In this document: positions 11,001-24,500 of the stretch, in pieces | How the letters are laid out: every line of letters starts with the position of its first letter | Numbering within the stretch: the first letter of the stretch is position 1 | Assembly (NCBI RefSeq): GCF_001625305.1 | Contig: NW_017804598.1 | Location: forward strand, 1,249,782-1,313,781 | DNA: 64,000 nt | Reading direction: 5' to 3' | From: Branchiostoma belcheri | Taxonomy: Eukaryota > Chordata > Leptocardii > Amphioxiformes > Branchiostomatidae | Position numbers and translations under genes: made by a program | The notes under the pieces: model-generated | The model's input: only the letters and a program-made list of their open reading frames with translations | The model's database searches: none | What the model was told of the DNA's origin: nothing

Positions 11001-14000
11001 CGGATAACATTCAGTAAATCTCGTTAGCTAGCGAGCATCATGATTGAATGTTACGACAGGCCATTCGGGATTACCTACTCTGTCCCAAACGAGATGATGG
11101 CCCACTGGGGAATGAGACACATTTTTGTGACGCCCACGCCAAAAAGTCGGTTGGTTAATTTCTGACAGAGCGTACGTGCATCGTAATGGATTGGATAACG
11201 GATAGCCAGCGCGTCTTCCGCGCAATTGAACATTTTTCTTTTCCACGTCGAAATGAAATGGCGTGACAGTTCCTGTCGTCCATTCTATCTCCATACGTTT
11301 GCGAAGATTAGTTATCCAGGGTTATATGAATAAAATAGCGTTTCAAACTTTGCCACTGGATATAAGATTTTTTTATCAGTGTCAAGTGTCTGTCCGACAC
11401 TCGTCATCAGTGAAGAAATATATTTCAAATTTTAAAAATTGAAATATAAAAGATTTATGGAACGAGAAACAAATACTTTTTTCTCAGGTTGCCCACTAAA
11501 AGCTAGATAGTCCATCAACATTTCAGGTTGCCGTTGTTTATTCTAGAAGGAAAGCCGTAAGCCAGGCCACCTGTAAAGGTATGGCGCACATGCAAGACAC
11601 AGTGTATTTCAGAGGCCGAACGCTTGGCTTCTGTAAACTTTAAAAAGGTCGCTGTTTTGTGTGCAAAAGAAATAAAAAAGAAAAATATTTTGGTAAAATC
11701 TGCGCCCGTGTGAAACCTGGATTATTTTTACGGTTTTCGCTGGATATTTAGTCAACGTTGCATCAGAATTTTGCCCGTTGCAGACAATATCTTTTCCCGA
11801 CACAACATTTGAAAACTATAGACGGAATGTTAGCCTTAAATACGCGGGCACGACCATGACCTTAACTGCATGAGTCGTACTGCCGACGTGCTACTTAAAT
11901 CGTACGTTATACCACAGCATAAGTTATGGAGACTTGATAGATTTCTGTCCTAAAAATGGATGTATGCCAGTCTTTCGCAATGCCATTTACAATTTTAGAG
12001 TGCATTCTTGCAACATCTCTTGCACTTTGTCAAACTACACGACGAGCATATGGCAGTGTAAAAACGACTTGTTAACATACACATTTCTGTCATAAAAGCA
12101 GCGAAAGTGTATTTTCTGTGGGTCTATCACACGTATCCCCACATCTTGCCTCGGAACACAGACGGACCCCCATAAACCCAGGATAGTGACAGTCGGCGAA
12201 AGTGCCACTTGATTTAAGACCGCGCCAGCACTCGGTCCCATTTCCAGAAAAAGCAGCTGCCAGACATATCTTAATCGAAACGTTCGGGACACAGATGGAC
12301 CCATCACGGAGCAATCCGAGCGCTCCCAGCCACGGCGGAAGGATCGAGATAAAAAGGAAAACGTTTCCATCCGACATATCTAAGTGCATTTTGCAGCCAT
12401 TCCCCGGAAGCGATATAGATGCTATCGTTTCCCAAGCCCTTCGCTGAAGCACGAATCCTAATGTATAAACAGACTCCGGGAAAGTTGAGGAACTCTGAGT
12501 CAACCCTTGTGGATGTTGGTCAGGAAGATAAAGTATCAGATCATCGCCCGTCTTTGAGTACAGGTATTTAAGAGATGACAAATGTTTGAAACACTTTTTA
12601 GAAGACGCCATCGTCAGTTATGAAACAGGAAATCCCCATCTACTGCCTCTGCCCTTTTTTTACAGCCAACCTAGTACCTAACTCCTCAATGACTCAAATT
12701 CCAGGAATAAATCTGAAGATAGTTTGACCGGGAGTACGTGGAAAGCATCAAATGTGTTTCAATACTTCTTCGTATAAAACGTTTCTTTTATTGTGTATAA
12801 ATATTAGGACTGCATTCTTGTAGAATCCGGTATCTTAGGCATAGTTTAACAACCCCTTTGTATACTGTCTGTCAATATGTTCCTTGTCTTATGATTACAC
12901 GGCATATACCATAGCTACCAGCAAAACATTGGCCAGGCAATCCCTCTAATTCCTGCTGTAACGTTAACATTTGCAGCCATCTAAACTGTAATTATACCTA
13001 CTGTCAAAATCTCGCTTTAAGTCAGTCGCCTCTGTTGCGGTCGCTGTACTATATGATGAAATGCCGACCCGACTGTCGTCCCTAGTATTAGTGCACGGTA
13101 AATCTAGGTCAGGCCAAACAGCCAGATAACGTTCGGATAGAGGAAATGGTTTATTTATGGGGTTCCTGGATCTAAGTCTAGCCTTAGGTATGGTGGATAG
13201 GTAGATATAAAAGCCTGCACACGCGTACGCAAAGGAAAGCTGACTCAAAGCCTCTTTATATTTCCTTTATAACTCCTTATACCCGAGTGAGATTTCGCTG
13301 TGGGGCAGAATGACACATTACTGTATTACTGGCACTGCAGTAGAAACTTTTTAATGTAAAACCAGCCATTTATCATCTAGTTGCAACACCTACCATATTG
13401 TGATATCGTCGTTATACAAACAATAATGTAAAGAAATCCTACATTTACAGGACTTACTGAGATCCAACCGCCGCACAGCAACGATATATATTGTTCACAA
13501 TAACTAGTACACATGTCTCGACATATTAGTGATACATTATTCTACGCCCAGTTTCTTTGATGATATAGTACACATCGTAAGGTACATCCCACATCACGAT
13601 ATTGTGTATAAAGATTTATCCTTGCATAGCCACATTGTAAAGATAAATCATACATCGACCTTACTACGTACCCAACATTCTAATAACAAAGTAGTTATAC
13701 GTTTTGCTGAAGTAATACATCAATAAACTCCGAACAGTCTGATATTTTGACAATGGATATTCTGATGAATGTTGGTATTTTGTGTAATGTAGAGTTACCA
13801 CGTGAATTTACGACATTGTGTTAGTGAATTATCAAACAGGCAATGCTGTTGTGCTAAGACTATAACATATCAAATATTGCAGTGATAAATACCCACACAA
13901 ATTATAACGTAGCTCATAGCTTGCGATAAATCAACAGATTTTCAACAGCATTACAAGTATATGTAACTAGCAATTTATAAATAGATTACAACATATCAAT

Positions 14001-14270
14001 TAGTGTTCATTACAATGTATGCCATTCTTGTAGGTCCTCACAAACAATATCTGATGGACGCATACATCCGGACCCTTATTCTTAATCACGGAGTTACGTG
14101 AATCTGTTGTTTCCGGGTTTAAAATATCACAATTCACGTCATACCTGTCCTAATGAGATACGCACTACTAAATGTCAGTTACATAACGAACACGAAATCT
14201 ACGTCAATGTTTGTAAGCATCACTTGATTTGGGTTTGTTTAACCCTAGCTTGATACTAATGCTTACTTTC
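8020..14270. other. No gene recognised
   Basis: Searched in six frames for exons with splice sites or family motifs. The longest open stretches (minus 9028-9453 and 12090-12611) have no recognisable domain. A GC-rich segment at 9040-9330 contains short inverted repeats. A diffuse set of 'acattgtaa/acatatcaa' words fills 13380-14030. Nothing is supported as a gene. Confidence 0.5.
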
Positions 14271-14272
14271 CA

Positions 14273-14520
14273 AGAAGGAAAACGTATTTTTTCGCCCTGT
14301 TTTTTTTTCTTCTTCTTTCAAACAAATAATGACCGAACAGCTGTCACCATGGTAACTGGTGCGGTAGAAGACAGCCTGTTGGGTTACATTATGTAGCAAG
14401 TGGTATGACAGAGTTGGAGGGGCTGGTCATCATATATTTGAATGAGTTTGAATGTGAAGGTTAGGTTAACGTTATGCATTTACTTTGCAAACGGTACATT
14501 TCTAGTTCCATCTTCTAGGT
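14273..14520 (+). repeat. CACCATGGTAAC dispersed repeat, copy 2
   Basis: GTCACCATGGTAACTGGTG at about 14343-14361, preceded by the 'aagaaggaaaacgta' start block and followed by 'ttacattatgtagcaagtg'. Ends near 'acatttctagttcc'. Confidence 0.8.
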
Positions 14521-14607
14521 CTAGATCAAAGTCGCAGCCACACCATATACGGTTCACGTCATGTACATTATTCGATTAAAATTAACTTCAGATCTGTACG
14601 TCAGATT

Positions 14608-14835
14608 TCACTTAACAGTCCACACGTCGGGGTACGTGTACTTGGACAGTTCCTGACAGAACAGTTCAATGAGGGGTTCCACCGACGACGGCTCGCACTG
14701 CGTCATATTCTGCGCTTGGACTGCTACTTCAGCGAGGTTTTGAACAGCTGGTTGAAATAATTGGCAGGGCGAAATGAACTTCACGTGTTTAAGAAGTGCA
14801 CTCGTTTCGCCGTCTTTAGTGCCCCATTCGTTGAC
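14608..14835 (-). CDS. Open minus-strand segment with protein-like end, identity unknown
   Basis: A 75-codon open stretch without a start Met near its beginning ends VEPLIELFCQELSKYTYPDV-WTVK and a TGA (14608-14610). The last 35 codons have a coding-like third-position bias (ACG TAC CCC GAC GTG TGG). A TGA lies directly upstream, and the nearest acceptor-like sequence (cctcttttag) would place that TGA inside the exon. It is therefore either a decayed or frameshifted terminal exon, or chance. I do not recognise the family. Confidence 0.25.
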   Translation of the reverse strand, partial: VNEWGTKDGETSALLKHVKFISPCQLFQPAVQNLAEVAVQAQNMTQCEPSSVEPLIELFCQELSKYTYPDVWTVK

Positions 14836-15629
14836 TCAACTAAAAGAGGCGGTTTTGGAGAGCTAGTTGGCGATGATGTAACCTAATTAAGTGTGCTTCA
14901 GGCTAATGAAGTTAATTAAGGACTATCCTCTTACTACGTACATGCCTCCTAGACTGCACATTTTGCACACCATTTGTCGTTGATTTATGTATCTATGTCA
15001 CCCTGCAATTTTGTAGCTACATGCTTATGCTATATATAGCTATTGAAACATCTGCCAGCCTATTCTGCTTAGTCCGCCAAAAGACTATGACCTTACTGTG
15101 CAACAACAGGATGGTACGGTTCTTTTACAAGTCGAATTCGAGCTCAAAGTCAAAATTTTTAAAATAGGATATAAGAATACGGATTTGATACTAGTATTCA
15201 GATATGGTATCCACATTAGGGGTGACGTTACAACGCGTAGCCACACTGAAAACTAAACTAAACATGTTTGAGAGTGATACTAGTAGACAGTTGGCCATTA
15301 CGTGCAGTATATACTTGTATAAGCTGTATTGATACCCCCCCTCTACAAGTGTTACGTCGAAAAGGTGCGTCAATGTTATAAGATTCGGCCATGCGTACAG
15401 TCTACTAATGGCTGCAGCTGTCTCCAACAAAAAATTACACGCGGATTTCCAAGAATACGGCGGGATTCTAAGAATCTCAAAGTCAATTATATAACTGACC
15501 GGCGGCGTCCAACATTCGCTCGGTCGGAAAGTGAACTGAACGGTGGGCCATTGTGAAGAGAATATCTCATTGTAATTCCACCAACAATTTTTATGTTTAC
15601 CGATTCGGAAGTTTTTGCTCAATTTCCTC

Positions 15630-15846
15630 TTCTTCGTCTTCTTCTCCAAACCAAAAAGGTCAATGACCTGGAACCAGACGGCTGGCGCCATGGTAACTGG
15701 TGTTGGGTCACATCATGTTGCAATTTTATAGCAGGAGGGATTTACACTCATGTCTGACCATTTACATGAATGTGTTTGAGTAAGAATGAACAGAGCAGAC
15801 CTATGCGAAGGTAAACATTATGCATTTGCAAATGTTACCTTTCTAG
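15630..15846 (+). repeat. CACCATGGTAAC dispersed repeat, copy 3
   Basis: Very similar to copy 1, including 'gcaattttatagcaggaggg' and the end GTTACCTTTCTAG at about 15834-15846. The core reads GCGCCATGGTAACTGGTG. Lies about 170 bp before EAG exon A. Confidence 0.85.
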
Positions 15847-16015
15847 TATATCATTTCAACTATTGGACTAAACAGATTTAAAAACAAAAGAAATTTGTAA
15901 GAAGGGAGCAGCCAACAGAAACCTGGTTTCTCTATAAAGGTGGTTTGTTGGGAAACAAGGCTACTAAAGGTTGACATTGATGAGTTTCCAATGTGATTTT
16001 GTTCTGTCTTTGCAG

Positions 16016-16139
16016 ATAGCAGCTTCTTGTTGGCAAATGCTTCTATCGTGGACTGGCCTATAGTGTACTGCAATGAAGGCTTCTCCAAACTGTCCGGATA
16101 TTCTCGTGCTGAGGTCATGCAGAAGAGCTGCACGTGCAG
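16016..16139 (+). CDS. KCNH1/KCNH5: EAG exon A: PAS domain, first half
   Basis: Acceptor ...tttgcag precedes 16016 and donor GTGAGT follows at 16140. The exon starts with two bases of a split codon and reads [20 protein letters not shown], then a [17 protein letters not shown] block, the start of the EAG-family PAS fold. Exon phase requires an upstream coding exon ending in a single codon base. In vertebrate EAG genes that exon carries the N-terminal cap that tunes deactivation. It was not recognised in 1-16015 and may lie outside the window. Confidence 0.95.
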
Positions 16140-19100
16140 GTGAGTTGACTTATTCTTATTTTGTCGTTATTATTTCAGTCTATACATATTGTTTTTTCTC
16201 ATGTTTCTTCTTCCTTCTCCTTCTCCTGTCATTTCTTTAATGGATTTCTTCTTTTTTGTGCCAAATGACCTGAAATTTGGTATGAAGGTGGAGTGGATGA
16301 ATTCCCTCAGGCGCTTTTTTAAATACAGGCTTTTAGAATGGTTTTATTTGTTTGGTTTGTTGTCATTTTCCGACAAAACACATGTACATTTGGGGGCCTG
16401 AAGGCTTGGTCTGACAGCCAAATGGTCTAATATTTGGTAAGGGAGTGCTTTATATATCTACCAACAACAATTCATTATAACGTTTGGCATCCATACCATT
16501 AAAATGATAAAATTTGGGATTTCTTTAATGTTTTTATGTCCAGATGTACTGTATCACTCGGAGTGTACAAGGCCAATAGGCATGCAGCATGCTATATGCA
16601 TGGCTACAGGCTCTGTCCTTCTTGCTGATTGGCTGCTGATAATTAGTTTAACTACAGGTGCCTTCAACACCTGCAACATGTTTTTCCTTCTTACCCTGGA
16701 TTTTGTGTGGACATTTTGTAATGTTCTCCCTGTCTTTCTATCCCTCTCTCTCTCTCTCTGAACAGATTTATGCACGGAGAACTCACGGACAAGGAAACCG
16801 TCAAAAAGATCGAGGAGACGTTGGAGGTTCAGGACACCGCACAAGTGGAAATTCTCATGTACAAGAAAAACAGTACGTTGTCCTCATACCTCAATGTGTT
16901 ACCCTATAGGCCAAGCAAAGTAATTTTATGGATGATGTCCGCGCGCGCATTGATTTTGGCATGTTACCAGAAAATAAACAAGAAATTCCCTTTCTTGTAA
17001 TGATGATCAAACAGTCACGACAGTGGGATAAGGGAAGATGTGATTAAAGGAAAGAAACAGGACAGGACGACAGCTGCTGTTCCACTGATTTATTGCTGTT
17101 TTCATGACGAATAAAAGACTCGTTGGTTGTGGTGTAGGTGTACACTGCGTTCTCTCATGCAATTTGTGTCCTAACATTTGTCGTCTCTTAGTATATTTCA
17201 AATCTAGGCATCTTGCTTTTTTCGGCCCTTCTTGTTTTTTGTGGCTCTCACATTAGATCTTCACATTAGATCTTTACATTAGGGTCTTTAGAGGACGTCA
17301 TCCATAAACATTACTTGGTGAGGCCTTAGAGAGCTATCTGTAATCATATGGAGTAAAATTCCACATGTACCGGGCTGCACGACAAGACAATTCTAGATCA
17401 CTGTCTGGCCTTTTGATGTGATTTTTCCCCATCCTGGCGGATTGAGTTTCCAGACATGGTTATCTTGCTGCATGTGCCACAGAAAATGGAATCAACCGCG
17501 GATGATTCTTTTGGCGTCGTCCCGGCTTTCTGTTCCCCACACCGCGATAAATGGACTATATAATAGAATACAACGGTCGTATAGAGACTGATGCTCACTG
17601 CACGAAACGTTGAATTTACCAATGGTAGTAAATGCCAGTAAAAACTGGTGATGTTTACTGCGTAAGCAGTACCAGACTTTACAATAGTAGTAAATAAGTC
17701 AAGTCCAGTAATTTTGACTTTATAATGGTTGTAAATGAAATGATCGGTCTTGACTTTCATTTACTGTCATTGTCAATGACCTGGACCAGACAGCTGTTAC
17801 CATGGTAACTGGTGCTGTAGCAGACACCATGTGATGTTGGAATACATTATGTAGCAAGGGGATGTTCATCTTACATATGTATAAACATTTGCTTTCCAAT
17901 GTTACCTTTCTAGTTGTAATATGCACCAGTTCTGGCAAAGCATTGACAATACTGCACGTTGTGTCCCACATAGGAACGCCACTATGGTTTCTGCTCCACG
18001 TGGCCCCCATCAAAAACGAAAAGGACAAGGTGGTCCTGTTCCTCTGTACCTTCAAGGATATTACTCTTCTGAAGCAACCAATAGACGACGCCGAGGCCAA
18101 CGGTAAGTCACACTGGTTCATTGCTACAGACCCCAATCGCAGGAAAATTGAGATGGGGGTTGGGAGATCTGACATACTAGTATTCTCAAATTGCAGCGCC
18201 CCCTACTGTCGAGAATAGGTCACAACAGCCCAGAACTAGTCCTCGATGGCTGACTGCGACAAGGATTGAAATCAACATATCGGTTAGAATATTTGCGTAG
18301 AAAGTCAGCATCAACATTTGATGGAAGGCAACGTAACAAGGCTTCTTTTTTTAGAAATAATCAAGTAATATAATGCATGGGGGCAACCCGGTCAACGACA
18401 TGCAATTTATGGGTTAAGTCTGCAGACATGACCTGAAATGTTAATGTTGGTCTGCCCTTTCTTGATGATGTGACGTGAATTCGCTGAACCCCTTGGTAGG
18501 CCAGGTCCTCGGACTGAACGATGAGGTTGTTGAACTGAACGATCAGTTAGTTCCTTGAACCAAACGCATTGCACTTTGGCCCCGAGTTATCCTTTTCTTT
18601 GGGTGTAGTTTTGCCGAGGAATTTACTTTGCAAATGGTGACCGTGTACGAACGAACGTGGTGAACCAAACAAATCTTAAATACAACACCTAACAAAAGAA
18701 TAGCTTTATGTACAACCACCCTTTCTATCTACTGCCACCAGAGCGAGAATAATCAGCTTTTGAAGGACACAAGTGCAGGAATAGGGTTGAGGTGGTGAGT
18801 GTACTGCGCTGCTTTAAGACACGATTATTTCCGAGTCAGTGGTCTAGTCTATGAGATTTGAAAAGGTCGAGTTACCAGGAATTTGTTGTGCAATTCATAG
18901 AATTAAAAAAAAAACATCATGGAGGTCAGAAATTCTTAGAGAGTAGGACACAGTCCCCCCTCCTTGATTGCACAGTAGCTTGCGTAGTCCACAGTTAGTG
19001 ACCACTGCCTCAGGACAAAGAGGTTGGGAGTTCGAATCCAGGCTGTTGACGCTCACCCGACATGTACGCTACTGGAAGGGGTTGCAGTCCGTAGGACGGG

Positions 19101-21489
19101 ACATTAAATCGTGGTCCATTGTTCATTGTGCTTATCAAAAAGAGCTAGGGCAATTTCCCCAGTACAATGAACCTGTAAATACATACTGTACAAAGCGCCT
19201 GTCTGTCGACCATTGGGGGAGTAACTATTCAGTGAGCTTAAACTGGATCAAGATCACTCCCCTCCCCTCCCTCAAAGAAAAAAAAAACAAGGATGAAAAA
19301 TGAAGATGACATGAAAACAACCAACTACCTGTTGTGACAGATGAGGCAATCTGAGGCCCCAGCCACCCTGAGGTCGCCGCTGGATACAACTGGCTGTGAC
19401 CTTTGACATAACGGAACATCGATCTCTCACTGGCATCCTCTCTAACGAACGCTGGTCGACTTTATAGCAAAGTTGTTTCAGTTGTATGAAGCTAGGATCT
19501 ACATTTTTCAGACTGACAGAAAATCGCATCTTCTTCTATAGCTGATTTGCCCCCCTCCCACTCCAGTTTTACCGGAACATCGAACTGGCATCCTCTCAAA
19601 ACGCAGAACTCTGGCCGACTTTATAGCTAGCAAGGTTGTTTTGACCTGTAGGATGCTTCAGTCTAGTCATTTTTCACACTGACAGAAACCCGTGTCTCTT
19701 TCTATAGCTGATTTGCCCCCCTCCCACTCTAAGTTTAACATACCGGCACATCAACCTTTCTCTGGCATCCTCTCAAAACGAACAACCTTGGCCGACTTTA
19801 CCAAGGTTGCTTCAGTCTACATTTTCTCACACTGACAGAAACCCTTATCTGTTTCTATAGCTGATTTGCCCCCCTCCCACTTCAGTTTAACATACATCGA
19901 TATATCACTGGCCGTCTCTAAAAAAAACCCAACTCTGGCCGACTTTAGCAAGGTTGTTTGGACTGTAGAAAGCTGCGATCGACATTTTTCACACTGACAG
20001 AAAATCGTATCTGTTTCTATAGCTGATTTGCCCCCCTCCCACTCCAGTTTATCTGCTTAACACACGTCCATCATCCACCCTCAGAATCGCTCGTGCCTCA
20101 GTATCTTGCCTGCTGTGAGAGCCAGTAGAGCGGCAAACCTTGATAGACTGGACATGAAACTGGCCAAGACAGCAGTCTCAGTCACATCGTCGTCTCTCGT
20201 CCGCAACTTATCGATTTCTAAGCTCCCTATTTAGTGCGGTAGAATGAAGGGTTATGAGTCAATGACCGCAATGAGCTAGGGAACTACAGATCAGTGAATA
20301 CACCTCCCCCCAGCTGTATTGGAGGTACCAGAGAGTGTTCAGTGTTAAAAGTATTTTGTTAGAGACTGTCAGTCTGAATTTCTGTTGACCCACTCTACAC
20401 AATCTGTACATTGATTTGCAGCGTATCGGTCGGTTGCCCAGGGTGATCTATAACTCACTGATATAATCTTACTACTATACTAGAAAATAGTGAGATCTAG
20501 CAAAATAGGGACAAAACTTTGCGAAGTGAAAATTGGTAGGCTGAAGTTCGGGAGCAGTCTTACTCTCTAATACCAGCCAACCAAGAGCCAACCATGGCTG
20601 AACCTCCCGCCCACTCCTGAATGTTTTAAACATTCGGCTGGCGCAGCCGAACAATAGCCTGAAATCACCGACCACCAGCCAACCACAGCCGACCTTGCTC
20701 CCCACCTAGTCCGAACCATGGCAGTGTTCGCGAGGCTACATTCGGCGTGTGACAGGGGCATTAGGAAGGCCTGTTGGAGGCCATATCTCATTAATATGTC
20801 CAACGCGTTTGACACAATATATCTTCTTCTTACACCATATATAACTGGTAAGAAAACGGCAGCATACCGGATCGAATGTCCTTTCGCCAACTGGCTTACG
20901 TTACACTTACCAGGAAAAAGCAACAACATGTTATGTTGAACCTCAAGTTTTTAAAGCCCAAGATATGGACGTTACGTCATCCCTTAAAAGCAAGCCTGGA
21001 CACTAAGCTTCTACATCTGTCTCTGTCAGGTGTGCCTAAGGTAGGCCAAGGACAGTCAGGCCTAGGAAAAAAATGTTGTGTTTCCTGTTTCCCGACCGAC
21101 GCTACAAAAAACTGCCCACCCTAGCCTTTTTGTGTGTGTGGACAAATTTCTTGAGCTAATCAACCATTTCTAGCTCCATGAGCTGATACCTAAGTGATGA
21201 AACATTGTACAATCAGTTTTCTAACATTGACATTGAACTTATAAGTGTCCTCGTGCAAGTTTTACTTCGTTAAACTGTATTGTATAAGCAATGGGTTCCT
21301 TGGTGTAAGTTGGATCACTAGTACTAGAGATTGCCAAAGTCTAAAAAGAGAAAAAATAAGAAGATAATTCCAACGTACCCAACCAACCAACCAACCAACC
21401 AACCAACCAACCAACCAACCAACCAACCAACCAACCAACCAACCAACCAACCAACCAACCAACCAACCAACCAACCAACCAACCAACCA

Positions 21490-21533
<44 letters not shown>

Positions 21534-24500
21534 ACCAGCCAACCAGCCAACCAACCAACCAATTTAAAAAGCAACCTAATTTTTTTCAAGACTGAAACAG
21601 GAAACACAACATTTTTCCCAGGCCCAATACAACAACTGCAGCGAGATCCAAAAATTTATCTCCAAGGATTGAGCATGTCGGTTGAAGCAAGTAACAGGTT
21701 CTATAAATAACAGTGTTTTACTATGCCGAGAACAGCGTAGGAATGAAATAAAAGACACTGACATTTGAGTAAAAATCCCCTGGGAAAATAGAATGGCAAC
21801 TCAAGGACAGATAGACAGGTAGCAATAAATATAAGGTATCAAGAAACCCAGGGTTTCTATGCTTACTATTTGGAATCTTCACGAATAAATATATACATTC
21901 TTGAAAATACAAAATCACGTATGTGGAAATCCAGGGCATCTGATATTCTATACATTGCTACCTGTATGTTGAGTTTATATGTATATTTATACATTTACAA
22001 CGGAACCATGTAGCTGTAGAAAATTTATTTTGCACAACTGCCAAATTAGTTGATATGAGAAAGTTTACTCATGAATTTGATTTGAAACAAAAATAGCTTT
22101 CAAATGTTGTGTTGAAAGAAATGTCTGCGTCGGGAAAAATTCTGATGCAACGTTGAAGAAACATCCAACAAAACCCTGAAAACTCCGGATTTTGTTGTAC
22201 GTTCTGCCGACATGCTACCTACAACATGTAGGTATCAAGTATAAAACATGAAAAACAAATCAACCTTGACCACCTTGACAAATCCCCTGTGCCAAACGCT
22301 TTAGAAAAATCATTTTGAAATGTACACCTTCCCCTGATTAAAGTGCCTTCAACACAAAACACGTCGCCGTCTCACCCGTGAAGGTTAATGACTGTAATCA
22401 GTACTTAGAGAGTAATTTAATCAGTTTCATCAGACCGTTGCCATGGAGACGGACGGTGTTGACGTGACTGATGTATGGGAGGCAGACCGGTAGAGGAGAC
22501 CGGACGCTTAATCATATTAGGCCACACCAAGTAATTTGTATGGATGACGTCCGCGCGCGCATTGATTTTGGCCTGTTCCCATGAACAAAAAACACTTCCA
22601 CTTCATGTTAACTATGGTCAAAGAGTCACGTCAGTGGGAAAAGGGAAGCTGTGATGAAAGGAAAGAAACAGGACAGGGCGACAACTGCTGTTCCACTGAT
22701 TTATTGCTGTTTTCATGACGATTAAAAGACTTGTTGGTTTTTATACTGTGTTCTCTCATTCAATGTGTGTCCTAACATTTGTCGTCCCTTAGTATATTTC
22801 AAATCTAGGCATCTTGTTTCTTTTGGTCCTTCTTGTTATTTTTCGCGCTCTCGCATTAGATTTAGAGTCCCCAGAGGACGTCATCATAAAAATTACTTGG
22901 TGTGGCCTTACCAGTGCATTGCCCTGACTGGAAAGTGTATAGTTGACGCCGTCCTTTGAGCTGAGACACAGGGGAATTTCAATCATGTTCCATTAACCAA
23001 TTAACCGTCAGTGTAAGACGTATCGTCGTGTCACATTGACTTCAATTTGGAAGAGTTTTAAAGTCAATATGGAGGGTCCGGAACAGCTGTACAGATTCTA
23101 AAATCATAACACTCAGTTTTGAAATAAAACATTATCATGACAAATATTACAATGTTTTAAGCTTTTTTTAAGTCACATATATTTATTAATATTGATCAAA
23201 ATCAAAGTATAAGGCACTCTAGCGATGTCAAATTTTATCCTTAGCACAGAAAGAAAATATAATTAAGAAAGACAAATACGAGTACTATAATGAATAGGAT
23301 TACAACTTTAAAAAGGTTAGGCTGTGATACTCGATAATTTTATGTTGTGAGATTGAATGGTAGGCAGGTTCAGTCAAGTGTAAATCGTTTTGTATCAACA
23401 ATATCTGCTTTGGTCAAAATCAAAATATTTCTGTTTCTGGACACACGAAAGGTGGACCCTTAAGTAACGGGATGATACCAGATGACTGTGTATACAGAAC
23501 CGTTCGAATTCTTCATCCAGAACCAAGCTCAGAATCGTGTCTGGGGCAAATCTACATTCGAGGATACACATAGACTATCTGACTCTAAAATACAATTACT
23601 GAAGCAACTGGATATGATTTTGGAAAAAAAAGCAAAAGACACAGATGTGAGCAACTCTATCTAGCGATGACTAATTTTAGCCTAATTTTAGATAATTGGA
23701 TACGACATTGACAACCTTGGTGATCAATGTGTTGTTATTACACAACCTTAACCAAAGAAACAGTTACTCAAGCAACTGTATAACTCTGGAAACGGCCAGA
23801 CGTTTTACTTTTCAAAACCATATCCAGTCACTTGTAACATCCAGTAACTGTTTTTGGCGTATCTTATTTCCTGGATATTACCTAACCTTCACCGACCAAC
23901 CTTAACCTTGTTCTTGATGCCTGTTTTTTTTTCCAGCCGCCCCCGCAGGAATGAGCAAGTTCGCTCGCCTGGCGAGGTCAGTGACCCGCAGCAGGTCTGT
24001 CCTGGTCCAGTTCTCCTCCACTGTCCCCAAACAAGCAGACATGGGCAAACAGTCCAACTTGTCACACGTGAGTACAGCAAGGGTGCAAACCGTCAGCATG
24101 CATACTCCACAGCACACATACACTTGGGACTTCATTGGATCAAGCAGATGATTCTATTTATCATTCCTTTCAAACTCTGAGTAACTCGTAAGCTGAATTG
24201 CGAGTTCTCATGTACATGTACATATACAAATAAAATTACATATAAAACCTGTCAAAAAGCTTACAAAAAAGGAATAAAAGTTGGCAATTCATATTCAAAG
24301 GATTCCAATTATTATCTACATGCTGTTATTTAAAAGATAACATATGGTAGGGAATTATGTTGTTAACGTTTGGTACGTGCTGGCAATGGATCATACTTTT
24401 GTTGCTTTGTTTGATTTTGGCATTGGCAACTATAGAACGTTTTAACACAGAACTTTGTTTGGAAGAATTGACCCTACGAAATAGAAAAAAAACACGAAAT

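Larger units (their letters stand above)
18103..23936. other. EAG intron C-D, repeat-filled
   Basis: 5.8-kb intron. Besides the SINE, the 160-bp array, the (CCAA)n tract and the second family-A MITE listed here, no exon or RNA gene was recognised. A local set of 'ccagccaacca'/'gccgaac' words at 20560-20720 forms weak inverted repeats. Confidence 0.6.

Noticed and set aside
12090..12611. 173-codon minus-strand open frame
   Set aside because: No recognisable domain, no splice context, no codon bias. A length like this can occur by chance in a 64-kb window.
15191..15691. 166-codon minus-strand open frame before the PAS exon
   Set aside because: Overlaps a dispersed repeat copy and shows no family motif.
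1..16015. First coding exon of the EAG channel
   Set aside because: No segment was found with a start Met, the family N-terminal cap and a donor in phase 1. It may lie further left, outside the window.
21377..21565. Repeat-protein gene (NQPT or GWLV repeats)
   Set aside because: Purely the translation of a CCAA microsatellite.
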